A stretch of 35,524 nt of DNA from a virus. The stretch lies in the IMG/VR virus record IMGVR_UViG_3300031629_000028, positions 1-35,524 of that record; one strand, given 5' to 3'. A program made the translations under genes and the position numbers. The notes under the pieces are model-generated. The model ran no database searches and was not told the DNA's origin. It was given only the letters and a program-made list of their open reading frames with translations. This document shows positions 1-9,126 of the stretch, piece after piece. Position 1 is the stretch's first letter. Each line of letters opens with the position of its first letter.

Positions 1-127
1 CGACGCTTGACGCAGTTATCTGGTCTAGTGCAGATGGCACTGTCTGGATCAGCCACACGGCCTTCACGCAGGCCACAGGCGCGACTACAGCCCTTAAATC
101 ACTAGCTAACTTCGGACGCTTTATCAG
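1..127. repeat. terminal direct repeat, left copy (circular contig overlap)
   Basis: Bases 1-127 are identical to bases 35398-35524. The repeat lies inside a coding sequence that is completed only when the two ends are joined. An odd length of 127 matches a common assembler k-mer size, so it is best read as the overlap of a circular assembly and not as a biological terminal repeat. The non-redundant genome length is 35,397 bp. Confidence 0.95.
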
Positions 128-197
128 AGTTGTCGCCACTATCGGCGGATCGTCTACCCCGACTGTTACCTTTACACTCAAGGCTGTTGCCAAGTGA
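1..197 (+). CDS. small virion-type protein, 3' part (continues from 35259)
   Basis: This is the C-terminal part of a 111-aa protein whose start is at 35259 at the other end of the window. The frame enters at base 3 and stops with TGA at 195-197. The full product is rich in Ala, Thr, Val and Ser with no Cys, and reads as a beta-rich structural protein (for example a segment SADGTVWISHTAFTQA). It lies between the capsid block and the adaptor gene, so a head decoration or head-tail junction role is likely, but I do not recognise the family. Its stop codon overlaps the GTG start of the next gene. Confidence 0.8.
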   Translation, partial: TLDAVIWSSADGTVWISHTAFTQATGATTALKSLANFGRFIRVVATIGGSSTPTVTFTLKAVAK

Positions 198-721
198 GAG
201 AGATTGCAATAGTCGGTCTTGGTGGAGGAATGGGCGATGCCCCGACCCACATTGAACGGTGGGGCCTACCTTGGTCCGGCGATAGTAGTTATGACCTGTA
301 TTTTGAGATTCACGCTGATAACGTCCGACCTTATACTCAGTCGTACAAGGACAAGCTGGCAGGCTTAGAAGTGCCGGTGATGATGCAGAAAGAGATGGAA
401 GGCATACCCAACAGTGAATGCTTTCCGACTGCCGCAATCGGTATGATAGGGAGTTATCTTGAGAGTAGTATCGCGTATATGTTGGCTTTCGCTATTTTCG
501 AGGAAGTCGATAAGATTAACATCTATGGTGTTGGTGCGCCGTTTGACAGCCACTATGTCGCGCAGCGTTCTAACCTTGAGTATCTAATAGGCTTCGCTCG
601 CGCAAGCGGCATCGAGGTCGAGGTCCAAGATTGTAGCGAACTGCTACAATCACACTGGGATGCCGAGATTTACGGCTTTGATAAGGCCAATTTAAGGCCG
701 GGAACTGAACATGTCACTTAG
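194..721 (+). CDS. Rossmann-like phage protein of unknown function
   Basis: A 175-aa protein starting at GTG 194, overlapping the previous stop codon. It opens with a beta strand and Gly-rich turn (IAIVGLGGGMGDAP, residues 4-17), which looks like a nucleotide-binding Rossmann start. Two further alternating strand-helix blocks follow, including SSIAYMLAFAIFEEVDKINIYGVG (quoted in part; about residues 91-114). Similar short proteins occur beside head-tail genes of marine podoviruses; that comparison is from memory. Its place between a small head protein and the adaptor makes it part of the structural operon, yet the fold looks enzymatic or ligand-binding rather than structural. No catalytic motif could be assigned. 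Confidence 0.7.
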   Translation: MREIAIVGLGGGMGDAPTHIERWGLPWSGDSSYDLYFEIHADNVRPYTQSYKDKLAGLEVPVMMQKEMEGIPNSECFPTAAIGMIGSYLESSIAYMLAFAIFEEVDKINIYGVGAPFDSHYVAQRSNLEYLIGFARASGIEVEVQDCSELLQSHWDAEIYGFDKANLRPGTEHVT

Positions 722-1343
722 CACCTATTCGGAACTTCAAAGTTCTATCACAAACTGGCTCCGGCGCGATGGCGACACAAACCTTGTGGCCACTGCCCCT
801 GACTTGATCCTGTTGCTTGAGGCGCAGCTTAATCGTGACCTGCGGCATCGTCGCATGGAAACGAATACAACACTCACGTTGTCCACCAGCACAGACCTTG
901 TGGCCCTGCCGTCTGACTACATTGAAACCAAGACGTTGACAGTGCAGACAAGCCCGCTAACGCCTATGACGTTCGTGTCGCAGTCTCAGCTAATCCAGAA
1001 CCACAGGGACGGCTCTACAGGCATCCCGACTGAGTACACTATTGTAGGTGACAACATTAAGGTTGGTGAGTCTCCTGATAGCGGATACAGCGTTGAGCTA
1101 GTCTACTTCCAGCAAGTGCCAGACCTTGCCACCAACCTAACAAACTGGGTTTTAACACATCATCCTGACATTTACCTGTTCGGCTCACTGCTACAGGCAT
1201 CCCCATTTCTTGGAGACGATGAGCGTGTGCCAGTATGGGCCGCCTACTATGAACGCGCACGCGAGGGTCTAAAGAATGACGCCGCACGGTCTTCCTACTC
1301 CGGCGGTCCGCTTTACTCACGGGTAGGGGTTACAGTCGCATGA
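711..1343 (+). CDS. head-tail adaptor (SU10 adaptor-like)
   Basis: A 210-aa protein starting at ATG 711 with GGGA seven bases upstream, overlapping the previous gene by 11 bp. The N-terminal pattern TYSELQSSITNWLRRDG, an acidic helix (DLILLLEAQLNRDLRHRRME) and the segment LPSDYIETKTL are typical of the podovirus adaptor that docks on the portal ring (SU10_adaptor family). The C-terminal part is helical, as expected for the ring interface (YYERAREGLKNDAARSS). The following gene starts in an ATGA overlap, consistent with coupled synthesis of neck proteins. The assignment rests on residue pattern and position before the nozzle gene. Confidence 0.75.
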   Translation: MSLSTYSELQSSITNWLRRDGDTNLVATAPDLILLLEAQLNRDLRHRRMETNTTLTLSTSTDLVALPSDYIETKTLTVQTSPLTPMTFVSQSQLIQNHRDGSTGIPTEYTIVGDNIKVGESPDSGYSVELVYFQQVPDLATNLTNWVLTHHPDIYLFGSLLQASPFLGDDERVPVWAAYYERAREGLKNDAARSSYSGGPLYSRVGVTVA

Positions 1344-2794
1344 TTTTTGAGAATGGCGAATGGATGCCGGATCAGCCAGCACTAGGCAACCCCGGCTCAA
1401 CTATTGCAGAAAACTGCTACCCGTCGCCTCGTGGCTATAGGCCATTCGGGGGTCTGGTGAACATCTCAGACGCCATTGACGCCACACCTAAAGGCGCTAC
1501 ATCGTTCACATCTGATGATGGCACTAGCAAGGTGTATTCCGGCAACGCGACCAAGGTGTACAGCATGGAAACTGGCACTGTGGAAGACCGCAGCAAGGCT
1601 GGCGGCTACACTAGCAGCGCGACCTTCTGGGACTTCGCACAGTTCGGCGACCAGTGCATTGCCACTAACTTTGCCGACAGCCCGCAGCAGATCACAATGA
1701 GCGCGGCATCCGGCACTAACTTTGCCGACCTAACAACAGACTTTAAAGCACGGACAGTCGCCACGGTCAGAGATTTCGTGATGTTCGGCAACACCTATGA
1801 CTCTACTGATGGCAATGTTCCTAACCGCCTTAGATGGTCGTCAATCACGGATCACACTGACTATACGATTTCAGCCACAACGCAGTCAGATTTTCAGGAC
1901 ACTCCGGGCGGCGGCGTTATCCAGCGCGTATTCGGCGGCGAGTATGCTACGATCCTGTTTGAGAATAGTATCTACCGTGGCAACTATGTCGGAAGCCCTA
2001 ACGTCTGGGACTTTGACCAGATAGAGCCTGAGATTGGCCTATGGTCTATCGGTGCCGCAGCACAGCACGGTAGCATGGTCTACCTGCTTGATGGGTCGGG
2101 CTTCTATGCCTTCGACGGCAATCAGGTGCAGCCTATCGGTAATGAGCGCGTAGACAACTGGTTCTGGAATGAATTCGATGCCAGTTACCCTGAGCGCCTG
2201 TCTTGCGCCATCGACCACGATAACAAGTGCGTCTGCTGGTCTTTTCCCTCGCAGATCAACAATTCGGGTAAGCCTAACCGCATCCTGATGTTCAATTTTG
2301 AGATCAACCGCTGGTCCTATGCAGAGATCGACCACGATATTATCCTGCCATATTTGACTTCAAACTTCACACTAGAGACATTGGATTCGTTCCAGTCGGA
2401 TGTTGACCTGATTGATATGAGCGTTGATAGCCGTATGCTGTTTGAGGGTGCGCGGCTTCTGGGCATCATGGATCAGAACATCCTGACGTCAAACCAAGGC
2501 GCTCCGCTGACCGCCAAGGTCGAGAGCAAAGAGATGCAACCGACCCAAGGCCGACGCACTTACATGAGTGAAGTTTGGCCTATCAATGACGGCGGCACAA
2601 CAACCATCCAGATTGGCAGCAGAGACAGGCAGCAGGACACATACGCATGGTCTGGCGCTGTTGCGGTCAATAGCACTGGGTTTGCGCCTGTGGACGTCGA
2701 GGGGCGCTATATGCGCGTCCGTATGAACATATCAGGCGAGTGGTCCGACAGCCAAGGCGCTGACGCCACAGTTAAGCCTAGAGGGCGCTTCTAA
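1340..2794 (+). CDS. tail nozzle / packaged-DNA stabilisation protein (P22 gp10-like)
   Basis: A 484-aa protein that starts in an ATGA overlap with the adaptor gene. It is beta-rich, with many short Trp/Tyr/Gly strands such as WSSITDHTDY, GLWSIGAAAQHGSMVYLL and FEINRWSYAEID, the look of the beta-propeller nozzle proteins that close the portal channel (P22 gp10 and relatives). Its length is close to that family's usual 470-500 residues. The order adaptor then nozzle is the standard podovirus order. It should form a hexameric tube below the adaptor, holding DNA in the head and joining the fibres. The fold assignment is an inference from composition and order. Confidence 0.65.
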   Translation: MIFENGEWMPDQPALGNPGSTIAENCYPSPRGYRPFGGLVNISDAIDATPKGATSFTSDDGTSKVYSGNATKVYSMETGTVEDRSKAGGYTSSATFWDFAQFGDQCIATNFADSPQQITMSAASGTNFADLTTDFKARTVATVRDFVMFGNTYDSTDGNVPNRLRWSSITDHTDYTISATTQSDFQDTPGGGVIQRVFGGEYATILFENSIYRGNYVGSPNVWDFDQIEPEIGLWSIGAAAQHGSMVYLLDGSGFYAFDGNQVQPIGNERVDNWFWNEFDASYPERLSCAIDHDNKCVCWSFPSQINNSGKPNRILMFNFEINRWSYAEIDHDIILPYLTSNFTLETLDSFQSDVDLIDMSVDSRMLFEGARLLGIMDQNILTSNQGAPLTAKVESKEMQPTQGRRTYMSEVWPINDGGTTTIQIGSRDRQQDTYAWSGAVAVNSTGFAPVDVEGRYMRVRMNISGEWSDSQGADATVKPRGRF

Positions 2795-3108
2795 TGGCTT
2801 TTAGGTCACTTGCGCCAAACGAAACGAGCCTCAGAAGGATCGTCGAGGTCGTCCGTGGGGCGATGCAGGGCAAGACTAATAACACTAATACATTTACAAT
2901 AACAGCAAGCGCAGCAACGACGGTAATAACTGATTTACTTGTGGGCGGTACTAGTGTTATAATACCTTCACCAACAACCGCCTCTGCTGCAACGGAATGG
3001 GCCTCTGGTGGGATGTATATCTCATCTATAGGTAAACAGACATTTACAGTGACGCACAATAACTCCGCGCCTACTGATCGTGTCTTCACATATGCAGTAA
3101 TCAGCTAA
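2794..3108 (+). CDS. small structural-operon protein, unknown
   Basis: A 104-aa protein starting in a TAATG overlap with the nozzle gene. Residues 1-25 are polar and may be helical; the rest is a beta-rich Thr/Ser/Ala segment (TFTITASAATTVITDLLVGG, then KQTFTVTHNNSAPTDRVFTY). No enzymatic motif, signal peptide or membrane segment is visible. The composition resembles small head or tail decoration proteins. Position between the nozzle and the internal virion proteins suggests a minor virion component. Confidence 0.7.
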   Translation: MAFRSLAPNETSLRRIVEVVRGAMQGKTNNTNTFTITASAATTVITDLLVGGTSVIIPSPTTASAATEWASGGMYISSIGKQTFTVTHNNSAPTDRVFTYAVIS

Positions 3109-3121
3109 AGGCGGTTTTCTC

Positions 3122-4012
3122 ATGGGTTTTTTAGATGGCGGTTTTCTAGGTGGATTTGGTGGTGGCTCTCAGCCGTCAGCAGTCCAAACAACAACTCAGA
3201 ACACTGAGCCTTGGACTGAACAAAAGCCACACTTGCAGAACATCATGGAAGGCGCGGAACAAGCCTTCACTGGTGCGCCGCAACAATACTTTCCCGGTAG
3301 TTCTGTCGTCGGCTTTAGTCCACAGACAGAGGCATCACTTGGTGGCATTGAGCAACGCGCACTTGCCGGATCAGCATTGCAGAATGCAGGTCAGCAACAG
3401 GCCCTTGATACCGTCCAGGGTAACTACCTAAACAACAACCCATTCTTGCAAGGCGCATACGATGCAGCGGCACAGCCTGTAGTTCAGCAGTGGCAGCAGC
3501 AGATCGCTCCCGGCATTGACAGTTCCTTTGCTGGCGCTGGACGTCTAGGCTCTGGCTTGTACGCACAGGCGCGGAACACTAGCGAAGAAACATTGGGCCG
3601 CAACCTGACTGATATGTCGTCAAAGATGGCGTACTCTAATTACGCACAAGAGCGCCAGAACCAGTTGAACATGGCACAGCAAGCTGGTTCAATGGCCCAG
3701 CAGGACTATACAGACCTGAATAAGCTAATGGCTGTCGGTGGCGCTCGCGAAGGCCAACAGCAAGCACAATTGCAGGATTCCATATCGCGTTTTAATTACG
3801 AGCAAGCACAACCTTGGGATCAACTTGCACGATACTCTGGACTTGTTAAGGGCGGCTACGGCGGCACTCAAACGACTAACACGCCACTATATTCAAACCC
3901 CGGTGCTAACTTCCTCTCTGGTGCGCTTGGCGGGGCTGCCCTTGGTTCGTCTTCTGGCTTCGGTGCCGGTGTCGGCGCTATCGGTGGCGGCATCCTCGGA
4001 TTGATGGGATAA
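3122..4012 (+). CDS. putative internal/ejection virion protein (Gln/Ala/Gly-rich)
   Basis: A 296-aa protein preceded by AAAGGCGG. The first 16 residues are Gly/Phe-rich (MGFLDGGFLGGFGGG). The middle (about 90-220) is Gln- and Ala-rich and probably helical. The last 35 residues form a Gly/Ala-rich hydrophobic stretch (FLSGALGGAALGSSSGFGAG onward) ending GGGILGLMG, which could insert into a membrane. Short-tailed phages often carry two or three such proteins after the tail genes; they are packaged and ejected to build a conduit across the envelope. The role is inferred from composition and place; no lytic transglycosylase motif is seen. Confidence 0.65.
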   Translation: MGFLDGGFLGGFGGGSQPSAVQTTTQNTEPWTEQKPHLQNIMEGAEQAFTGAPQQYFPGSSVVGFSPQTEASLGGIEQRALAGSALQNAGQQQALDTVQGNYLNNNPFLQGAYDAAAQPVVQQWQQQIAPGIDSSFAGAGRLGSGLYAQARNTSEETLGRNLTDMSSKMAYSNYAQERQNQLNMAQQAGSMAQQDYTDLNKLMAVGGAREGQQQAQLQDSISRFNYEQAQPWDQLARYSGLVKGGYGGTQTTNTPLYSNPGANFLSGALGGAALGSSSGFGAGVGAIGGGILGLMG

Positions 4013-4016
4013 ACAG

Positions 4017-5336
4017 ATGGTATATAAACCCCCGCAAATGCAAAACCCCGCACAGTCGCAGGGCGCTCAAGGCCAAGACTACCAGCAAATGCTGAAAGGT
4101 CTTTTAGGCTCCGGCTATCAGGACCCGATGCAGGGTGGCCTGCTGGGAGCCGCACAGGCTATCGGTGGCATGTCTGGGTACACCAAGACCCCAGTAAGCA
4201 TGGGACAGGTTCTGGGTGCCGCAGGGGCCGGTATGGGGCAAGGTCGCCAGCAAGCTATGGCACGTAATGCCGCAATGGGTGGTCAGCAACAGCAAATGCA
4301 GCAGCGCAACATGCAGATTCAGCAGATGCAGGCCCAAATGGGTGCGGCAACACTCGCGGCCAAGCGTGCGCAAGAACAGCGTGACATAGTTAAAAAATTA
4401 CGTACTAACGAAAAGTATGAGTCGATCTCAGGTCTCCCCGATACCCAATTCATGGCTGCGGCTATGGAGATGAATAAGCCTATGTACGGCAAGGTCATCA
4501 AGAAGCCGGGAGAAAAACTAGTTAACATCAAAGCATTCGGCGAAAAGGAAGATGGCGAGGTTGATTATTACGCCCGCGCTGGTTCTGCGTTGTCTCCTAA
4601 ACAAAGGCAGGATGCAGGTTTAGTGGGGGATGCCGTTTGGGTTTGGGACAAAAACGGTATAGTGCCTAAGAAACTATCCGGTGACACTCCTATGGAGATC
4701 GAAAAAAGTCTTATCACTGCCATCAAGCCATATCGCAACGCAGCTACCGCGCTTCTGACAAAAGCACAGACTGTTTCGTCATCACTTGCGCAAGGCACAG
4801 GTTCAGGTGACATTGCAGCAATCAAGAGCTTTGAGCGTATGATTGAAGACGCCGTAACGCGCAAAGACGATATTGATATGCAGAACGCTGCACAGAGTGC
4901 TCTTGGACGTTTCGGTGCGTTTATTGCCAACTTCAAAGAGGGCGACATTCTTACGCCTCAAAAGAGGTCCGAGATTCAAGATATGGCTAACCAAATGCTA
5001 CGTGTCGGCATGACTGGTAATGTTATGACGAATATCAATGAGCTTCACGAGCGAGCTGGGACGTATAAAGGCGTCAAAGTCGAACGTATGATGTCGTCTA
5101 AAATGTATGAAGACCTTTCAAACTGGAAGCAGTATCTCGGCGACTCAAAAGCTCTGTTGTCTGGCGTTATTACACAGCCCAAGAAGGGTTCTCCTAAAAA
5201 GTTCCCAGCGGCTACATTCATTGCAGACGGAAAGTCTGCTTGGCAGAAGAACCAAGGCAACCCTGCTGCAATGGCTGAAATTGAAAAGCTGTGGATAGCC
5301 AAAGGGCTTAACCCTGCAATGTTGAGGAATCCATAA
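4017..5336 (+). CDS. putative internal virion protein
   Basis: A 439-aa protein starting five bases after the previous stop, with GGGA upstream. Residues 1-125 are Gln/Met/Gly-rich with an extended glutamine-methionine helix (QQQQMQQRNMQIQQMQAQMG). The rest is a charged helical region without recognised catalytic residues. The Gln/Met-rich N terminus and the position between two other Gly-rich proteins fit a protein carried in the head and ejected with DNA. Its stop overlaps the next start (TAATG), so the set is translationally coupled. Confidence 0.65.
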   Translation: MVYKPPQMQNPAQSQGAQGQDYQQMLKGLLGSGYQDPMQGGLLGAAQAIGGMSGYTKTPVSMGQVLGAAGAGMGQGRQQAMARNAAMGGQQQQMQQRNMQIQQMQAQMGAATLAAKRAQEQRDIVKKLRTNEKYESISGLPDTQFMAAAMEMNKPMYGKVIKKPGEKLVNIKAFGEKEDGEVDYYARAGSALSPKQRQDAGLVGDAVWVWDKNGIVPKKLSGDTPMEIEKSLITAIKPYRNAATALLTKAQTVSSSLAQGTGSGDIAAIKSFERMIEDAVTRKDDIDMQNAAQSALGRFGAFIANFKEGDILTPQKRSEIQDMANQMLRVGMTGNVMTNINELHERAGTYKGVKVERMMSSKMYEDLSNWKQYLGDSKALLSGVITQPKKGSPKKFPAATFIADGKSAWQKNQGNPAAMAEIEKLWIAKGLNPAMLRNP

Positions 5337-6652
5337 TGGGTGCATTTGATGAATTTTTAGGCGGCGATGACGATGTAGGTCCGTCCGTATTCGATAAATA
5401 CAAAACACCCGTCCAAACTCCCGCGCCAACGCTTCAAGAACGTGTTGGTTTCGATCCTGACGTTCAGCGCCTTGGCCTGTTGCCGTATCCAAAGGGTGCG
5501 TTGAAAGGTCAAGAGGGGCCTGCCGATTGGACTGATTGGGTCGCGCCAGAGGCGTTGGTTGGCGCTGTTGAAGCTGCTGCACTTCCGGGGCATGTGTATC
5601 AGGGTGGTCAATACACTGGTGAAGACGCCCTGAATCTGGCAGGTTCCTTTGTTGCGCCTTTGGGTGCAAATGTTAAGCGCGGCGCTGTTACTAAAAGCAG
5701 GTTTATGAAAGACGCGCCGACAGAGAATCAGCTAAAAATCAGAGAAAACGGTTTGTGGGATGATGTTAGAAAATCTGACATAACCGCGTCAAATGACGAT
5801 TATTCGGATTTTATACTAGGACTTGACGACACCCTTTATAATGAGGGGTACAGCCCTGACTTGCACAAGAAGATTAAAAAAACCATAAAAAGCATAACAA
5901 AATATCAAAATGACACATTAGACCCTAAGAAGCTGCAAGTCATAAGAGAACTTATTAAGGATGCTGCGGCTAGCAAGGTTTCAAAAGAGCGCCGTTTGGT
6001 TTCCCTTGTTCTTGAGAAATCTTTTGACGATTTTGTTGAAAAGTCCACCCCGGAGGCATTTGTAGAAAAATGGAAGGCTGCAAGGCGGTCCACATTCTTG
6101 CACAGACGGACGCAGACTATCCAAGATGTTATCGACAAAGCACATAACTCTGCTTCTGGTTTCGAAAATGGATTGAGAAACGGGTTCAGGTCTATATTGA
6201 ATAGTGACACTTCAATGAGGCTTAACAAGTTCACGCCTGACGAAGTTCGCCTGATGGAGAGCATTGTTCAAGGAACATCTGGCGGCAAAATAATCAGGTT
6301 TTTGGGTAAGTTCGGTCTTGGAGCAAATCGTGGTCTTGGTTCATGGCTTGGCGGCATGGCCGGAAACGTAGCTGGTGGCCCTGTTGGCGCTGGCGTGGCA
6401 CTGGCCGCAGGTACGGCTTCCAATTTAGCATCTGGCATGAATACAGCGAAGGCAGCAGAAATGCTCCGCGCTCTTTCATCGAGTGGCGGCAAGTCGCCTG
6501 CTATACGAGGGATGATTAGCCCTGCTGCCAAGCCTTTTATGGCTATGCCAATGGTCAACGGCCTGTTAGGCCCGACGAATGAAGCAGCCGCACAGAAGCG
6601 GTCCCAAGACGAAGAAATCAACCGCCGCATTCAATCCGGCAACTTGATTTAA
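5336..6652 (+). CDS. putative internal virion protein with membrane-type C-terminal segment
   Basis: A 438-aa protein starting in a TAATG overlap. The N-terminal 110 residues are acidic and Pro-rich. The middle (about 110-300) is highly charged and helical (Lys/Asp/Glu). Residues about 320-370 form a Gly/Ala-rich hydrophobic block (LGKFGLGANRGLGSWLGGMA, then GPVGAGVALAAGTASNLASG), a likely membrane-active segment. The C terminus ends NGLLGPTNEAAAQKR and a short charged tail. It is the third member of the 3122-6652 trio, ahead of the fibre gene, as expected for podovirus ejection proteins. There is no homology proof. Confidence 0.65.
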   Translation: MGAFDEFLGGDDDVGPSVFDKYKTPVQTPAPTLQERVGFDPDVQRLGLLPYPKGALKGQEGPADWTDWVAPEALVGAVEAAALPGHVYQGGQYTGEDALNLAGSFVAPLGANVKRGAVTKSRFMKDAPTENQLKIRENGLWDDVRKSDITASNDDYSDFILGLDDTLYNEGYSPDLHKKIKKTIKSITKYQNDTLDPKKLQVIRELIKDAAASKVSKERRLVSLVLEKSFDDFVEKSTPEAFVEKWKAARRSTFLHRRTQTIQDVIDKAHNSASGFENGLRNGFRSILNSDTSMRLNKFTPDEVRLMESIVQGTSGGKIIRFLGKFGLGANRGLGSWLGGMAGNVAGGPVGAGVALAAGTASNLASGMNTAKAAEMLRALSSSGGKSPAIRGMISPAAKPFMAMPMVNGLLGPTNEAAAQKRSQDEEINRRIQSGNLI

Positions 6653-6665
6653 AGGATTACTAAAA

Positions 6666-9125
6666 ATGGCTGAATTTAAAGACTTATCCGCAACTGATGC
6701 TAGTAACGTAGCACGCTTCCCCGAAGGAATGCGCACCAATGCGGTCAATAACAGCGCGAGGGCTTTGGAGGGCATGGTCGCCCGTGAGTTTAAGGACCGC
6801 AACGGCTCTCTAAACTCTACCGGCTCCGCTAACGCATACATACTGGCCGCAAACGCTACTCTGACTGCATACGCGCAGGGTGATGAGTTTAGCTTTAAAG
6901 CTAATTTCGGCAACACCTCTGCCGCAACTATCAACGTCGATTCGGTGGGCGTTAAGTCCATCAAAAAGCACCACAACATTGCACTGGCATCTGGTGACAT
7001 TGAGAGTGGCGCGCTTGTGACCGTTGTATATGACGGCACGAACTTCCAGTTAATGTCTCCGACTGCCGCCGATGCATCTGTATCTGCCGCAGCAGCACTT
7101 GTGAGCGAGAACGCCGCCGCAGCAGACTTGGTTCTGACTAACGCTGATGTCGTTAGTACAAACGCTGATGTCGTTAGTACGACCGCAGACGCTGCCGCCA
7201 CGGCCTTAGATAAGATAGCCACTAACGCAGACGTTGTACTTACTGCCGCAGACGTTGTATCGACTGCCGCTGACCTCGTATTGACCGATGCAGACCAAGT
7301 ATCTGCCGCCGCCTCTGCCTCTACGGCTACGGCTAAAGAAATCCTGACAAATGCAGATGCCGTAGCTACCGCCGCAGACGCTGTGGCAACTGGCAACGAC
7401 AAGACGGCTACCAATGCGGATGCTGTTAGTACGGCTGCTGATGCAGTAGCTACTGGTAATGACAAGACGGCTACCAATGCAGATGTGGTTCTGACTAACG
7501 CAGACGTTGTCAGTGCAGAGGCAGCCAAGGTTGCCGCTGAACTAGCCTTGGATAGCTTCGATGACAGATACCTTGGCACAAAGTCTTCTGACCCGTCGTT
7601 AGACAATGATGGGGCGGCGCTGATCGACGGCGCTATGTATTACAACACCACATCAAACGTGATGAAGGTGTATGACTTAGGCACTACGTCTTGGCTGACT
7701 TTCAACGTTGCTAGTTCGTCAGCAACAACAACATCAGAGGGTATTGTCGAACTACTGACAACAGCCGAAGCCATCACAGGCACAGACACAACACGGGCCA
7801 TGACAGCCGCTGCCATGCACGGCGCACTGGCTGGTCTTGCCGATACGACCATTGTTGCCGGTGATGCCATCGTGTTCTCTGACGCATCTGATAGCGGCGC
7901 ACTAAAAGAAGATACTGTTCAGGGTATTCTTGACCTAGTTCCTGCTGCATCATCAGCTACTACCACCGCCGAAGGCATTGTTGAACGATCCACCAGCGGA
8001 GAGAATGTCGCTGGTACAAGTGACACAGTTTATCCGACTGTCCTTGGTGCAAAAGAGATGATCGACACACATGCTAGTGGTGGTTCAAACCCTAATTTGA
8101 TTATCAACGGCGGCATGACTGTATCACAGCGTGGTACATCTTTTGTATCGCCAGTTAATGCTGCCTATACGATTGACAGGTGGCGTTACAGTACAGCAAC
8201 AACTGGCGCAAGAGTTACGATCACTCAAGACACTACATCAAATGTATTCTCAGCACTGGGTGCCGACACTTGTATGAAAATTGATTGCACAACGGCAGAC
8301 GCTTTTGCTGGATCAGCCGATACTGCGTTTGTAGTTCAGAAGATTGAAGGCCAGAATTGTCAAGATATAAGGGCGGGAACAGCTGGCGCTCAGGAGGTCA
8401 CATTATCATTCCTGTTCCAATCACCAAAGGCTGGTACGCACTGCGTGGCCCTTTACACCTCTGCGAACAGGGCTTGTCCAACTGAGTTCACGGTTGCAAG
8501 TGCAAATACACCCGAATTGATTTCTGTAACATTCCCTGCCGACACTGCGAATAGCATCGTCAACTCATCGGCTGACGGTCTGCATGTGGTGTTTCCACTT
8601 ATGCTAGGAGATAGCTTTGAAGGTACCGCTGACAGCTGGTCGAACACTGGTGAGAAGTACATCACCAGTAATCAACAAGAGCTGCTAGATAATGTAGCAA
8701 ACAATATCTACATCGGTAATATCAAACTCGAAACAGGCTCATCCGCCACAGCCTTCCAGCATGAGAGTTATGGGGATACGCTGCTGAAATGCTACAGGTA
8801 CTACAGGTCCCATACCATTCCCGCCACTAACTATGCTTTCATAGTATGGCCTAGCACAACAAAGGTAGGCCGCTCCGCTATGCGGCCCGACGTTCCAATG
8901 CGGGGTACACCATCTGTTGTGTTCACCGCATCAGATTGGCGTATGCAATTTAATCTTAGTGCGACAACGGTTGACCTTACAAATTGGACAATTGGTGCAG
9001 GTGATGGTGGACGTAACTGGATAATGACATTCACTATGACTGCGGGTACGTTCACAGACGGTTCTGTTATGGTTCTAGCTGACGCTACTGCTGACAGAAC
9101 ATATGCATTTAATGCGGAGCTATAA
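6666..9125 (+). CDS. tail fibre / receptor-binding protein with heptad-repeat shaft
   Basis: An 819-aa protein preceded by AAAGGAT. The N terminus (1-130) carries an AEFKDLSATDASNVARFPEG start and a beta-rich virion-attachment part. Residues about 135-290 are a repetitive Ala/Thr/Asn/Asp/Val shaft built of TNADVVS-type heptads. This is followed by the common fibre motif DDRYLGTKSSDPSLDNDG (about 299-316) and two ATTTSEGIVE-type repeats. From about residue 475 a beta-rich C-terminal domain begins (NPNLIINGGMTVSQRGTSF), a type seen in marine phage fibres and probably the host-binding head. It would trimerise around the nozzle. Confidence 0.85.
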   Translation: MAEFKDLSATDASNVARFPEGMRTNAVNNSARALEGMVAREFKDRNGSLNSTGSANAYILAANATLTAYAQGDEFSFKANFGNTSAATINVDSVGVKSIKKHHNIALASGDIESGALVTVVYDGTNFQLMSPTAADASVSAAAALVSENAAAADLVLTNADVVSTNADVVSTTADAAATALDKIATNADVVLTAADVVSTAADLVLTDADQVSAAASASTATAKEILTNADAVATAADAVATGNDKTATNADAVSTAADAVATGNDKTATNADVVLTNADVVSAEAAKVAAELALDSFDDRYLGTKSSDPSLDNDGAALIDGAMYYNTTSNVMKVYDLGTTSWLTFNVASSSATTTSEGIVELLTTAEAITGTDTTRAMTAAAMHGALAGLADTTIVAGDAIVFSDASDSGALKEDTVQGILDLVPAASSATTTAEGIVERSTSGENVAGTSDTVYPTVLGAKEMIDTHASGGSNPNLIINGGMTVSQRGTSFVSPVNAAYTIDRWRYSTATTGARVTITQDTTSNVFSALGADTCMKIDCTTADAFAGSADTAFVVQKIEGQNCQDIRAGTAGAQEVTLSFLFQSPKAGTHCVALYTSANRACPTEFTVASANTPELISVTFPADTANSIVNSSADGLHVVFPLMLGDSFEGTADSWSNTGEKYITSNQQELLDNVANNIYIGNIKLETGSSATAFQHESYGDTLLKCYRYYRSHTIPATNYAFIVWPSTTKVGRSAMRPDVPMRGTPSVVFTASDWRMQFNLSATTVDLTNWTIGAGDGGRNWIMTFTMTAGTFTDGSVMVLADATADRTYAFNAEL
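7132..7530 (+). repeat. tandem heptad repeats in the fibre shaft
   Basis: The DNA encodes many copies of a 7-residue unit close to TNADVVS. A 20-bp block (GACAAGACGGCTACCAATGC) occurs exactly at 7398-7417 and 7461-7480, a spacing of 63 bp or three heptads. The repeats probably form a trimeric coiled or collagen-like shaft, and the identical blocks could let the shaft change length by recombination. Confidence 0.85.
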
Positions 9126-9126
9126 G

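Noticed and set aside
1-127. Biological terminal redundancy of the virion DNA
   Set aside because: The repeat lies inside one structural gene and its length equals a usual assembly overlap, so circular closure is the simpler reading.
6566-7606. Long open frame (346 codons) on the minus strand under the tail fibre
   Set aside because: It is antisense to the repetitive fibre shaft; its Ala/Ser/Thr/Val monotony mirrors the repeat codons, and the sense frame has recognised fibre motifs.
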